Shown: positions 19,901 through 29,000 of the stretch, piece after piece | Layout of the letters: each line of letters begins with the position of its first letter | Numbering within the stretch: position 1 is the stretch's first letter | Assembly: GCA_036337295.1 (NCBI GenBank) | Contig: JAYZEN010000007.1 | Span: 496,001-560,000, forward strand | Origin: Ketobacter sp036337295 | GTDB taxonomy: Bacteria > Pseudomonadota > Gammaproteobacteria > Pseudomonadales > Ketobacteraceae | Length of the DNA stretch: 64,000 bases | Direction of reading: 5' to 3' | Position numbers and translations under genes: made by a program | Notes under the pieces: model-generated | Database searches by the model: none | What the model saw: the letters and a program-made list of their open reading frames with translations, nothing else | What the model was told of the DNA's origin: nothing

Positions 19901-21050
19901 GCTCTTGGCCACGGAGACAGCCCACTGGGCGGAACGCTGGCAGGTGGAGGTCTCACCCCAATGGCATTTGCAATACGAAGGACTGGCACCCATCAAGGAG
20001 CCGGTGGCGTCCACTGGTTGGCAGCCGCGCTGGTTCCCGTACCCCGGAGAAAGCCTGCGCCTGAATATCAGCCGCCCTGCAGCCATGGAGGGAGCCACCA
20101 AAACCATTGACCAGGTGCAGCAGAACTGGGAGCCCGGGTTGCGCGAATCCAGCGGTTCCTTGCGCCTGCACGTGATCACTAGTAAAGGCAGTGAGCAACG
20201 CATTGAACTGCCGGCAACAGCGCGGGTGAAGTCGGTGATGGTGGACGGTGAGCTGCGCGCGGTGGATGAGCTGAACCCCAAACTGATCATTCCGGTTAAC
20301 CCCGGGCAGCATTGGATCGAGGTGTCCTGGCGCCAACCCGATGGGATGGGCTGGCGCAATCAGACTCCACTCCTGGATATTGAGGATGCATACTTCAATC
20401 ACCAGTTGCAGGTCAGCGTGCCGCGCAATCGTTGGGTACTGTTTGTGGGCGGGCCGGCCATGGGGCCCGCCATCCTGTTTTGGGGTGTGTTGCTGGTATT
20501 GATGCTGGTGGCCTTCGCCCTGGGCCGGTTACGGGTGCTCCCCCTGCGTACCTGGCACTGGATGATACTGATGGTGGGTCTGTGCACAGGCTGGGTTCAA
20601 ACCATTGTGGTGGTGGTGCTCTGGTTCCTGTTGCTGCAGCAGCGTCAGCAGCCCTGGGTGCGTGGCCTGACCCGCCTGCAATTCAATCTGCTGCAGATAT
20701 TCATTGTGCTGTTCAGCCTGCTCACGCTGGCCCTGTTGTTGGCGGCGGTGCCCAAGGGCCTGATGGGTAGCCCGGACATGGGCGTGACCGGCAACGGCTC
20801 CAGCCAGTATGCGTTGAACTGGTTTGTGGATCGCGGGCAGGGGGCTTTGCAATCCGCCTGGTTTGTGTCGCTGCCCATCTGGGTGTATCGCCTGTTGATG
20901 CTGGTCTGGTCTTTGTGGCTGGTGGTGTATATCCTGCGCTGGTTGAAGTGGGCCTGGGCGGCCTTTACCCTGGACGGCCATTGGCGCGCCAAAGCGGTGG
21001 AAGAAGAGGAGATCAAACCTGAGATGGAGGCGCAGCCGGACCGGTCATGA
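16938..21050 (+). CDS. Giant two-lobed exported/membrane protein, unknown
   Basis: A 1370-residue protein that I do not recognise. Start ATG 16938 follows GGGAG with 8-base spacing and gives a signal peptide (hydrophobic 4-20, cleavage near LATASVA). Residues about 25-475 look like exported beta-sandwich domains. A helix cluster fills about 480-567 and another about 688-745, the latter ending in a second Ala-x-Ala-like site. A second exported beta-rich lobe spans about 750-1160, then about six transmembrane helices to 1340 and an acidic tail. The two lobes share a pattern: METRV (209 and 926) followed about 50 residues later by LRPG, suggesting internal duplication. A CHPAC motif sits early in lobe two. 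The stop overlaps the start of a CxxC thioredoxin-like gene (ATGA). A role in envelope biogenesis is only a guess. Confidence 0.8.
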   Translation: MSWCRLFWLGLLCCLSPVLATASVAVPEPLRPWQEWALKDHPALRCPVAQSDKAPTGSAARQCQWPGRLTLRVTAAGMHFEQRWQVFQAGNVPLPGGEGYWPESLLVNAVSGLVLEQQGKPVVWLEPGVHQIAGVIPWSRIPEFLPLPDAVALLDLQVNGETVARPNLDSESRLWFSRRQVKSEPALESEDKLTVRVYRHLVDSIPFVMETRVDLEVAGKAREVVLGKLLFDAFTPQQIRSPLPARLDADGRLRIQLRPGQWQVLLQAHHNGPLQQIFFETADSGFWPEEEVWVFEARPELRQVRVEGAEGLDPSQTALPEHWKAWPAYHLRQGQVMNLVQLRRGDPQPSPNQLTLNRDLWLDFSGEGFTARDQIQGSMNRGWRLQVDGRQQLGSLTLNGEPQVITLSEAQQGVEVRERDLQATALSRITLKPGTHKQRLPAVGWQHDVEHLSATLHVPPGWRVMMAAGMERSSNTWMDSWNVWDVFIVLITVAAMLRLRGVLAAVVSGVALLLIYPEATEFLYLLLNVIAVLALVLLLPAGRLRKLLTFYGTGSALVLLLWLVGFMVQQARIGLYPQLEQPWNRMGEHGQVADDYVADGYGLGSQAARVLPKTAMAEAEVALASVAPMKRKLEEPRLEQRDPNLAAQTGPGLPGWGWERTYLQWSGPVTAGESITLWLLEPTENRVLCWLRVLLCLAVLAVLFGLSKRSGRWQWSLWSAPAHATGVALVVALLLLPVSPEARADFPQPALLEELTQQLLQEQSCHPACLSVVKALIRTQGSRVTVTMTVNARQAVYFALPDSQNQWHLDSVLLDGAPHTVRSHRGVANVHVPAGEHRLSASGLLESGNAFQLTFAVPLHNLLVSSDDFLVRGLDNGRMLSNTVHFHPRDAARPALGTESSQLAPDPMAPFVTVERILRLGMNWYMETRVQRVAPLDGGINLDIPLLAGESVTSREVDVESGRAKVVLRPGENRVVWFSSLEKTTLLTLLATETAHWAERWQVEVSPQWHLQYEGLAPIKEPVASTGWQPRWFPYPGESLRLNISRPAAMEGATKTIDQVQQNWEPGLRESSGSLRLHVITSKGSEQRIELPATARVKSVMVDGELRAVDELNPKLIIPVNPGQHWIEVSWRQPDGMGWRNQTPLLDIEDAYFNHQLQVSVPRNRWVLFVGGPAMGPAILFWGVLLVLMLVAFALGRLRVLPLRTWHWMILMVGLCTGWVQTIVVVVLWFLLLQQRQQPWVRGLTRLQFNLLQIFIVLFSLLTLALLLAAVPKGLMGSPDMGVTGNGSSQYALNWFVDRGQGALQSAWFVSLPIWVYRLLMLVWSLWLVVYILRWLKWAWAAFTLDGHWRAKAVEEEEIKPEMEAQPDRS

Positions 21051-21304
21051 GTGAAGCCGAAGCCAATCGTGAAGCGCTGATTTTCTACACCACAGCGGGT
21101 TGCCACTTATGTGATGTGGCACGCCAGGTCTATCAGTCCACCTTGAATCCCGAGTATTTTCAGGTGCAGGAGATCGACATCGCCGATCAGGATGGGTTGA
21201 TTGAGCGTTATGGTGTGCGCATTCCCGTGATTCAGCGCTGCCAGGATGGCGCCGAGCTGAACTGGCCCTTCGACCAGCAGGCGCTTATGGATTTTCTAGC
21301 TTGA
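21047..21304 (+). CDS. Glutaredoxin-like (DUF836) thioredoxin-fold protein
   Basis: An 85-residue protein with a thioredoxin fold: beta strand LIFYT, redox motif CHLC at residues 19-22, and the cis-proline strand VRIPVI near 63-68. There is no signal peptide, so it is probably cytoplasmic. It matches the small glutaredoxin-like/DUF836 group. Its ATG overlaps the stop of the 1370-residue membrane protein, so translation is coupled, and the two may function together. The 3' end overlaps the convergent tatD gene by 20 bases. Confidence 0.88.
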   Translation: MSEAEANREALIFYTTAGCHLCDVARQVYQSTLNPEYFQVQEIDIADQDGLIERYGVRIPVIQRCQDGAELNWPFDQQALMDFLA

Positions 21305-22079
21305 ACAGGGTGGCTGCGTTGCGGGTGGTTTGTGCGGCCAGTGATGCCGGGTCGGTGCCCAGCATGGGCGCGATCTGTTCGGTAATGTGGGCCAGATAGC
21401 GGGGCTCATTGCGGCGGGATTTGGGCTTCGGCCGCAGGGTGCGGGGGAGTAGATAGGGGCTGTCCGTTTCCAGCAGCAGGCGTTGCGGTGGAATCCGGTG
21501 AATGAGTTCCTGCAGATGCAATCCCCGGCGTTCATCGCAGATCCAGCCGGTAATACCCACATACAGATCCAGCTCCAGATAATGATCCAGTTCTTCCGCG
21601 CTGCCGGTAAAGCAGTGGATCACGCCACCGTGCAACTGTGAACGGTATTGTTGCAGCAGTTTCAATTGTGCTTCGTGGGCATCCCGTTCGTGCAGAAACA
21701 ACGGCATCCCGGTTTCGGCGGCCAGTTTCAGTTGTTCCTCAAAGGCGAATAATTGCTGTTGGGGCGGCGAGAAGTTGCGGTTGAAGTCCAGCCCGGTTTC
21801 GCCCATGGCCACCACCAACGGGTCTTCCAGCAAAGCCTTCAAAGCCTGGTAGTGGCTGTCGCTCCATTCTTTGGCATTGTGGGGATGGACGCCGGCGGTG
21901 CACCAGAGCCCGGGCCCGTGTTGTCGACACAGCGCAACAGCCTGCCGGGATTCCTGCAGATTGGTGCCCGTCACAATCAATTGGTTCACCCCGGCCTGGC
22001 GGGCTTCCACCAGCACTTTGTCCAGATCGGCGGTAAAGGCCTTGTCCGTCAGGTTGACACCGATATCCACCAGTTCCAA
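21285..22079 (-). CDS. tatD: TatD family metal-dependent DNase
   Basis: A 264-residue TIM-barrel hydrolase of the TatD family. It begins MELVDIGVNLTDKAF, like E. coli TatD itself, which lacks the usual N-terminal HxH. Other signatures are GVHPHNAKEW, MGETGLDFNRNFSP, HERDAHE, GGVIHCFTGS and LLETDSPYL, supplying the metal-binding His, Glu and Asp residues. TatD proteins are 3'-5' exonucleases acting on damaged or single-stranded DNA and RNA. The end overlaps the glutaredoxin-like gene by 20 bases on the opposite strand. Length is as expected. Confidence 0.95.
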   Translation of the reverse strand: MELVDIGVNLTDKAFTADLDKVLVEARQAGVNQLIVTGTNLQESRQAVALCRQHGPGLWCTAGVHPHNAKEWSDSHYQALKALLEDPLVVAMGETGLDFNRNFSPPQQQLFAFEEQLKLAAETGMPLFLHERDAHEAQLKLLQQYRSQLHGGVIHCFTGSAEELDHYLELDLYVGITGWICDERRGLHLQELIHRIPPQRLLLETDSPYLLPRTLRPKPKSRRNEPRYLAHITEQIAPMLGTDPASLAAQTTRNAATLFKLENP

Positions 22080-22113
22080 CGCGGTTTTATCCTGTGTGAA
22101 ATAAAAAGCGGGT

Positions 22114-23337
22114 TTACTCCAGCAGGGACTTCATGACCTCAGCGGCCCATTGGAGTGACTCCAGGTAGGCGTGTTCGAATAGGTCTTCCTCGATCCCCAG
22201 TTCAGCCAGCTCCTGCCAGTTAACGTCTCCCCATTCACCCCGTTCATGGGCAATCAGGTTGCGCAGCAGTTTACCGGTATCGCCGCCAAAATGTAACAAC
22301 GCGTCGTTCAGGCTGTCGTCGAAGGGCAGGGACTGCAGCAGTTCCTGTTTGGGTTGGTCGAAAAAGGCATCGATGAAGGAAAACATGCCCACGGTGAAAT
22401 AGACGTCGGGGTTTTCTTTGCCGATGGCCTGGGCCAGCAGCTCCATCATCCGTGCCCGGCTCAGGGTCAGGCAGATCAGCTCGCTGGGTTTGTCGGACAT
22501 GCGCGAAAGTGCAATCAGGCTGGACCACTGGCGCAGGGTATTCATGCCTAGCAGCACCACGGCTCGGCGGATACTGTCGATCTTGCTGAGGGTGGCAAAC
22601 TGGGCGGTATTGCAGATGCGCAGGATTTTGGTGCTGAGGGCGATGTCGCTGGTGATGATGCTTTCCAGATTGGAAACCGAGGCTTCCGGGTTCTGCAGCT
22701 CTGCCAATAGCCGCATCACCACGATCTTGTTGGTGGGCATGGGGGCGCCATGCACGTTCTGGGGACGGGACAGGAAAAAGCCCTGAAAATACTCAAATCC
22801 CAGATCCTTGCAGCGCTCCTGGGTTTCGTAATCCTCCACCTTCTCCGCCAGCAACTTGACGTTGTAGGGCTTCAGCTGGCCGATAAGCACTTCCAGCTCT
22901 GCCTGATTGTGGGCCAGCACATCAATCTTGATGATCTCGGCCATTTCCAGCAGCGGGTGCCACTTGGCATCGAATTCAAAGTCGTCCAGGGCGATGGTAA
23001 AGCCCGCTTTTTTCAGCGCTTTTACCCCGGCGATGACGTCGGCGTCCGGCTCCACGTCCTCCAGTACTTCCACTGTAACGTGGCGGGCGTCAAAGGGTGG
23101 CGGGGATACCAGCCATTTGCGGGTGAAGTTAATGAACGCTGTACGGTGGTCACATACCCGGTCGATGCCGATCTCGGTGAACGCATTCATCACCAGTTGC
23201 GAGGTGGCGATGTCGCCATCCCAAACCCAGTCGGAGGGGTGGGGAGGGCGAAACAGAAGCTCGTAGGCGAATAGGTTTAGGTCGCGGTCATAGATGGGCT
23301 GACGTGCAAGCAGAATAGGGTTCGAATCCATTCTCAT
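22114..23337 (-). CDS. EAL-HDOD signalling protein, degenerate EAL
   Basis: A 407-residue protein of the YuxH/CdgJ type. The N-terminal EAL-like domain (about 5-200) begins LLARQPIYDRDLNLFAYELL, where the EAL signature is replaced by ELL. The other catalytic motifs are eroded, although FIALDDF-like DFEFD remains, so it probably does not cleave cyclic-di-GMP. The C-terminal HDOD domain (about 205-400) contains ITSDIALSTKILRICNTAQF. Such proteins regulate motility or c-di-GMP output through protein contacts. The start may be ATG 23337 or 23331. It is divergent from cheV, fitting a motility connection. Confidence 0.9.
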   Translation of the reverse strand: MRMDSNPILLARQPIYDRDLNLFAYELLFRPPHPSDWVWDGDIATSQLVMNAFTEIGIDRVCDHRTAFINFTRKWLVSPPPFDARHVTVEVLEDVEPDADVIAGVKALKKAGFTIALDDFEFDAKWHPLLEMAEIIKIDVLAHNQAELEVLIGQLKPYNVKLLAEKVEDYETQERCKDLGFEYFQGFFLSRPQNVHGAPMPTNKIVVMRLLAELQNPEASVSNLESIITSDIALSTKILRICNTAQFATLSKIDSIRRAVVLLGMNTLRQWSSLIALSRMSDKPSELICLTLSRARMMELLAQAIGKENPDVYFTVGMFSFIDAFFDQPKQELLQSLPFDDSLNDALLHFGGDTGKLLRNLIAHERGEWGDVNWQELAELGIEEDLFEHAYLESLQWAAEVMKSLLE

Positions 23338-23521
23338 TCCGTTGTGGTGTTAAACGTACGTAATTGCATCATAGTAATTGCGTTATATCTGATATTCAGT
23401 CTAGACGAGGCCGGGGATACTGGAGAGGAAATTACACAATATAGCCATTCGTAATAATGGGGAGGCTTCTCCGGTGGTCTACACTGATATAGCGTCTACG
23501 ATAATCTGAATTGGAAGGACC

Positions 23522-24463
23522 ATGGCCGGCATACTGGATTCTGTTGATCAGCGCACCCAACTGGTGGGTGAAAATCGCCTGGAGCTGCTGTTGTTCAAGC
23601 TGCAGCGGGGCAGCCTGTTCGCCCTGAATGTGTTCAAGATCCAGGAAGTACAGACCATGCCGAAGCTGACTTCCATGCCTCACAGTCATCCTCATATTGT
23701 GGGCGTTACCCATGCCCGGGGCCGCACTATCCCGGTTATTGACCTGGGCGCAGCCATTGGCCTGGGCCCGCTGGAGGATCGTACCCACTGCAATATCATC
23801 ATCTCCGAGTACAACCGGACGGTGCAGGCGTTCCTGGTGAAATCCGTGGATCGCATTGTCAACATGAACTGGGAGGAGATCATGCCGCCACCCAAGGGTG
23901 CGGGGCGATCCCATTACCTCACGGCCATCACCAAACTGGACGGCAAGCTGGTGGAAGTGATTGATGTGGAGAAGGTGCTGCAGGAAGTGTCCCCCTACAA
24001 CACCCGCGTCAATCCGGAGTTGGTGGATCAGGAGCTGGTTAACCAGGCCCAGGGCATAGAGATTATGGCGGTGGACGACTCCTCAGTGGGGTTGTCGCAG
24101 GTGAAGGAAACCGTTCAGCAACTGGGTGTCAAATTGATTTGTGCCAGTGATGGTGCCATGGCGCTAAAGATGTTGAAGTCGTGGGCGGAGCAGGGGATCG
24201 ACGTCAGCCGCAAGCTGGCCATGGTGATCACGGACGCGGAGATGCCGGAGATGGATGGCTATCGACTGACACGGGAAATTCGTGATGATCCCCGCCTGAA
24301 GAACCTGCACGTGATTCTGCATACTTCCCTGAGTGGAAATTTCAACAAGGCCATGGTGGAGAAAGTGGGCTGCAATGGTTTTCTTTCCAAATTCGAGCCG
24401 GACAAGCTCGCCATCACTGTGCAGGAACGCATTAAGGACTATCTGCAACAGTATCCCCATTGA
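23522..24463 (+). CDS. cheV: Chemotaxis protein CheV
   Basis: A 313-residue coupling protein with an N-terminal CheW domain (about 15-165; LLFKLQRGSLFALNVFKIQEV) and a C-terminal receiver domain (about 180-310). The phosphoacceptor is D238 in VITDAEMPEMDG; the conserved Thr/Ser and Lys follow (HTSLSGNFNKAMVEKVG). CheV links receptors to CheA and its receiver may tune adaptation. The gene stands alone, without cheA, cheY or flagellar genes nearby. The start has GGAAGGA just upstream. Confidence 0.96.
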   Translation: MAGILDSVDQRTQLVGENRLELLLFKLQRGSLFALNVFKIQEVQTMPKLTSMPHSHPHIVGVTHARGRTIPVIDLGAAIGLGPLEDRTHCNIIISEYNRTVQAFLVKSVDRIVNMNWEEIMPPPKGAGRSHYLTAITKLDGKLVEVIDVEKVLQEVSPYNTRVNPELVDQELVNQAQGIEIMAVDDSSVGLSQVKETVQQLGVKLICASDGAMALKMLKSWAEQGIDVSRKLAMVITDAEMPEMDGYRLTREIRDDPRLKNLHVILHTSLSGNFNKAMVEKVGCNGFLSKFEPDKLAITVQERIKDYLQQYPH

Positions 24464-24503
24464 TCTCAATTCTTCTTCTATTTCTTTCTGCTTTGGCAAA
24501 AAC

Positions 24504-24595
24504 TTGATCTGAGTCATTTAGACCTTTCCTAGGCCGCAACCGGGTCGGCAGTTGTTGACTCAGATCATGATTCCGTTCCAGCCATTCCCTAGACT
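24504..24595 (+). promoter_or_regulatory. Paired FNR/ANR-like sites and -10 upstream of ompW
   Basis: Two 12-base sequences that are exact reverse complements lie 51 bases apart: TGATCTGAGTCA at 24505-24516 and TGACTCAGATCA at 24556-24567. In context each resembles an FNR/ANR box (TTGAT-N4-ATCAA): TTGATCTGAGTCAT at 24504 and TTGACTCAGATCAT at 24555. A -10-like TAGACT lies at 24590-24595, putting the downstream box near -41, the class II activator position. E. coli ompW is FNR-controlled, so oxygen-dependent control is plausible here. The regulator is inferred. Confidence 0.6.
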
Positions 24596-24651
24596 ACATC
24601 CATCTTAAGTTTTCAGCTTCTTGTTTTAACGTAGAAAAGTCGAGGATTAAC

Positions 24652-25368
24652 ATGGCTGCTAAATTAAAAGCTTCAGTATCTGTTTTGGCGTTGGGTGTGG
24701 CATTGGCCTCCGGTTCTGCCCTGGCCTATCAACAGGGTGACGTAGTGCTGCGTGCCGGTGCTGCGTTGGTTGATCCCCAGGAGGACAGCTCTGAAATTGC
24801 CTTGAATGGAACCAACCTGAGCGATACCGCGCTCGATATTGATTCATCGGTGGGTGTTGGTAGCAACACCCAACTTGGTCTTACGGTTATGTACATGCTC
24901 AATAATAATGTGGGCGTGGAACTGCTGGCAGCAACGCCGTTTTCCCACGAGGTGACCGCCAACCTGGGTGGTACGGTGGTGGATGCCGCTGAGGTCAAAC
25001 ATCTTCCCCCCACCGTCAGTGTGCAGTACTTCCCCATGAGCTCTGACTCTGCGCTGCAACCTTATGTGGGTATTGGTTTGAACTACACCCTGTTCTTTGA
25101 TGAAGAAGTGGATTCTGAATTGGACGCGGTGACTACGTCCCTCGGGTTGGGCGATGCCAAAAGCCTGGAACTGGATGATTCCATCGGGTTGTCGTTCGAG
25201 TTGGGCTGTGACTATGCCATCTCTGATACGCTGGTGTTAAACGCATCTGTGTGGATGATTGATATCGACACCACGGCAACCTTCAAATACGACGACGGCA
25301 GCAAGATCACCGCGGACGTTGATATTGATCCCATCGTTTACATGGTTGGCCTGGGTTACAAATTCTAA
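24652..25368 (+). CDS. ompW: OmpW family outer-membrane protein
   Basis: A 238-residue protein with a signal peptide (residues 1-25, ending SALA) and an OmpW-type eight-strand barrel. Hallmarks are GDVVLRAGAALVDP at the mature N-terminus, PPTVSVQYFP, LQPYVGIGLNYT and the C-terminal GLGYKF ending in Phe. OmpW/AlkL proteins pass small hydrophobic compounds across the outer membrane; AlkL aids alkane uptake in hydrocarbon degraders. GAGGATT precedes the ATG. It has paired FNR-like sites upstream and a strong terminator after it, so it is monocistronic. Confidence 0.95.
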   Translation: MAAKLKASVSVLALGVALASGSALAYQQGDVVLRAGAALVDPQEDSSEIALNGTNLSDTALDIDSSVGVGSNTQLGLTVMYMLNNNVGVELLAATPFSHEVTANLGGTVVDAAEVKHLPPTVSVQYFPMSSDSALQPYVGIGLNYTLFFDEEVDSELDAVTTSLGLGDAKSLELDDSIGLSFELGCDYAISDTLVLNASVWMIDIDTTATFKYDDGSKITADVDIDPIVYMVGLGYKF

Positions 25369-25408
25369 GCCGATTTCTTACGCTCTATATCTTTACTCTC
25401 TAGGTTTG

Positions 25409-25433
25409 GCCCCTCTTTGCGAGGGGCTTTTTT
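25409..25433 (+). terminator. Intrinsic terminator of ompW
   Basis: Hairpin with 7-base arms GCCCCTC (25409-25415) and GAGGGGC (25421-25427), followed by six T residues. Downstream is a short triple TTCGTTC repeat (about 25432-25462) just before thpR. Confidence 0.9.
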
Positions 25434-25476
25434 CGTTCCTGTTTTCGTTCCGGTTTTTCGTTCACAATAGGGCCTT

Positions 25477-26049
25477 ATGAGTGAAGAGACGATTCGATGT
25501 TTTTTAGGTGTGCCGCTGTCGCCCCCGTTGAACGCGGCGCTGGATCAGCGCGTGCAAGCCCTGAACGCGTTGGCTGCTGCTCATCCCGTGCGCTGGGTGA
25601 GTGCGGCCAACCGCCATATGACGCTGCTGTTTTTAGGGGATCAGCCCCTGGCAATGGCCCTTAAGCTGCAGGCGGCTTTGCAGCCGGTGTGCGCGTCTCA
25701 CCCGGGGTTTACGTTGCGCTCGCAGGTGGTCAGCGGTTTCCCGGATGCCAAATCCGCCATTGTAGCGTTGGAACTGGAGCCTGCTGATGGGTTGCAGGAT
25801 TGGCTTACGGACATTCGATCGGTGTTGTCCGGGTTGGATACGCTGGCGGGTGTGCTGGCGAATGAGCGCCGCTATCGGCCCCATGTTACGTTGGGGCGCT
25901 TGCCGCGGGGCCAGCGCTGGCCATTGCCACCCCAGCCCTGTGAGTTGGCGTTAACCGTGCAGTCGATAGTGCTCTATCAAAGTCGCTTAACCCCAAAAGG
26001 TGCCCAGTACACGCCAGTGTGGACATTGCCGCTTGCTGCTGAGGCTTAA
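25477..26049 (+). CDS. thpR: RNA 2',3'-cyclic phosphodiesterase
   Basis: A 190-residue member of the 2H phosphoesterase superfamily, with the two catalytic motifs HMTL (residues 47-50) and HVTL (136-139). The N-terminal RCFLGVPL strand is typical of ThpR/LigT. The enzyme opens 2',3'-cyclic phosphates on RNA ends to 2'-phosphates. It overlaps the end of the convergent dnaE2 gene by 4 bases. Length and motifs are as in the family. Confidence 0.93.
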   Translation: MSEETIRCFLGVPLSPPLNAALDQRVQALNALAAAHPVRWVSAANRHMTLLFLGDQPLAMALKLQAALQPVCASHPGFTLRSQVVSGFPDAKSAIVALELEPADGLQDWLTDIRSVLSGLDTLAGVLANERRYRPHVTLGRLPRGQRWPLPPQPCELALTVQSIVLYQSRLTPKGAQYTPVWTLPLAAEA

Positions 26050-29000
26050 TGAAAATCCCGTGAGCGGGTTTCCAGTTCACCCAACAGGTGACTGCAGTCT
26101 TCAATGTGTCCGGCGATCACATGGATCACAGAACCTTCCCGTTCCACCACCCCTTTGATTTTCAGCATGCGGGAGTGCACCACCGCCGCCCGGTTGCGTT
26201 CCACCAGATCTCGCCACACCACGATATTGCTGTTGCCGGTTTCGTCTTCCAGAGTAAGGAACACCACACCGGTGGCGGTGCCCGGACGCTGGCGGCCGGT
26301 CACCAGGCCGGCAATGCGCACAAAGCGCTTGTGGCCCAGTGCATACAGGTCCTGGTGCCGCTTGTAGCCTTTCAGTTGTGGGTGGTCCCGCAACAGGGCC
26401 ATGGGGTGTTTGCCCAGGGTTAAGCCCAGGCTGTGATAATCCTCGTTGAGGTTCTCCGCCTCGCTGGGGGCAGGCAGTGTCACCGTGGTTTCCTGTTGGT
26501 GCTGCTGTTGAATCAATGGCGATTCCTGCTGCAGACCCTGGACTTCCCAGCGGGCCTGAAAACGATGCTGGTTAAAGCAGCCAAAGGCATCGGCGTGGGC
26601 CAGGGCATCCATGTCCCGTTTATTGAGGCGGCAACGTTGTTGCAGATCCGTCATGGACTGAAAGGCAGACTGCGCCCGTTGTTGCAACAGGGTATCGGCA
26701 CTCTGGTGGGACAGGCCTTTCACCAGCCGCAGGCCCAGGCGAATGGCCGGTTGCCGTTGGGGGTGCTGCTGCAGGGCATCGGTTTCCAGGCTGTGATCCC
26801 ACTGGCTGTATTGCACGTCCACCCCGCGCACCTCTACCTGACGGCGCTTCACATCCTGCACCAGCTGGGAGGGGGAATAGAAGCCCATGGGCTGGCTGTT
26901 GAGCAGGGCACAACAAAAGGCCGCCGGCTCATGGCGTTTGAGCCAGGCGGAGGCGTACACCAGCAGGGCGAAACTGGCGGCGTGGGATTCCGGGAAACCG
27001 TATTCACCAAAACCGCGGATCTGGGAAATGATCCGTTGCGCGAAGTCGATACTGTAACCCCGGGACAACAGCCCCTGGGCCAGTTTCTCTTCATATTTCT
27101 GCAATTGGCCCTTGCGTTTCCAGGCCGCCATGGCCCGGCGCAACTGGTCCGCTTCACCAGCGCTGAAGCCGGCGGCCACCATGGCCAGCTCGATTACCTG
27201 CTCCTGGAAAATGGGAACTCCTAAAGTGCGTTGCAGCACCTGTTTTACTTCCTCGCTCACATAACTGACCGCTTCCAGCCCCTGGCGACGGCGCAGGAAG
27301 GGGTGCACCATGTCCCCCTGGATGGGGCCGGGGCGTACGATCGCAACTTCGATCACCAGGTCATAGAAACAGGCGGGCTTGAGCCGGGGCAGCATGGCCA
27401 TTTGGGCGCGGGATTCCACCTGGAATATGCCCACGCTGTCCCCCTGTTGCAACAGGTGATAGGTGTCCGGATCGTCCTGGGGCAGGGTGGCCAGGGTCCA
27501 CTGCTGACCCCGTAGATCGTTAATCAGGTCAAAGCTTTTGCGGATGGCGCTCAGCATACCCAGGGCCAGCACATCCACTTTCATCAGCCCCAGGGCCTCG
27601 ATGTCGTCCTTGTCCCACTGCACCACAGTGCGTTCTGCCATGGCGGCGTTTTCGATGGGCACCAGCTGATCCAAAGGCCCGGCGGAAATGATAAAGCCCC
27701 CCACATGCTGGGACAGATGGCGGGGGAATCCCAACAAGGTGTCCACCAGCTTTTTGAACTGCTTGATGCGGGGGTTGCGGATGTCGATGCCCAGTTCCTG
27801 CAGTCGCGTGGGCAGCTGATCCTGTTTGTCCCACCAGGAGATGGACTTGGCCAGCTGGTCCAGCAGGGTCTGGTCGAAGCCCATGGCCTTGCCCACATCA
27901 CGGATGGCGCTCTTGATGCGATAGGTGATGAGGGTGGCGGTCAGCGCGGCCCGCTGGCGGCCGTATTTGCGGTAGATGAACTGGATCACTTCCTCCCGCC
28001 GCTCGTGTTCAAAGTCCACGTCGATGTCCGGTGGCTCGTTGCGTTCTCTGGAAATGAAACGCTCGAACAACAGATTGCTCTTGGCCGGGTCCACCTCGGT
28101 GATGAACAGGCAGAAACAGACGACGGAGTTGGCGGCGGAACCGCGGCCCTGGCACAGGATTTTCTGGCTGCGGGCGAACTCCACAATGTCGTGGACGGTC
28201 AGGAAATAGTACTCGTAACGCAACTCATGGATGAGGGCCAGTTCCTTTTCAATCTGCTCCCGCACCCGGGGTTGAATGCCTTCGGGCCAGCGTTCAGTGG
28301 CACCGGTTTCCACCCGTTGGCGCAGCCAGGATTGGGCGCTGTGGCCGGGGGGCACCACTTCGCGGGGGTATTCATAGCGCAGTTCACCCAGTGAGAATCG
28401 GCAGCGCTCGGCAATCACGCGGGTTTGTGCAATGGCCTCCTGAGGATACAGGGTTTGAATCTCCTGCAGCGGACGCAGGCTGGTTTCCCGGTTGGCATGC
28501 AACTGAAACCCGGCGCTGTGGACATGGGTATTGAGGCGGGTGGCGGTGAGGATATCCTGCAGGGGTTGTCGCTCCGGCACATGGCAATGCACATTGCCAC
28601 AGGCCACCACCGGACGCCCCAGCTGCTGTGCCAGTAACTGACGCTGTTGCAGCAGGCTGTGATCCCCCTGCCGCAGGTTGTTCTCCAGGCCAATCCACAA
28701 CCGGTCACCGCAATACTCCAGCAAGCGTTGGGCGGCGGCATCCGGCTGTCGGCACTGGCCAGGGCTCGGCAACCAGATGAACAGGCATTCGTGGGTGGCC
28801 GGGTGCAGGTCGTTTACCTTCAGTTGGTAATGGCCTTTTTCGCTGCGGCCGCGGGCCCGGGTAATCAGCGTACAAAGCTGGCCATAAGCCCTGCGAGTCG
28901 GCGCCAGGATCACCAGGTGCAGTTGTTCCTCGGTGACCACATCGCTGCCTACGATCAAGTGCAGGGGCAGGTCGCGGGCGGCCACATGGGCACGGACCAC

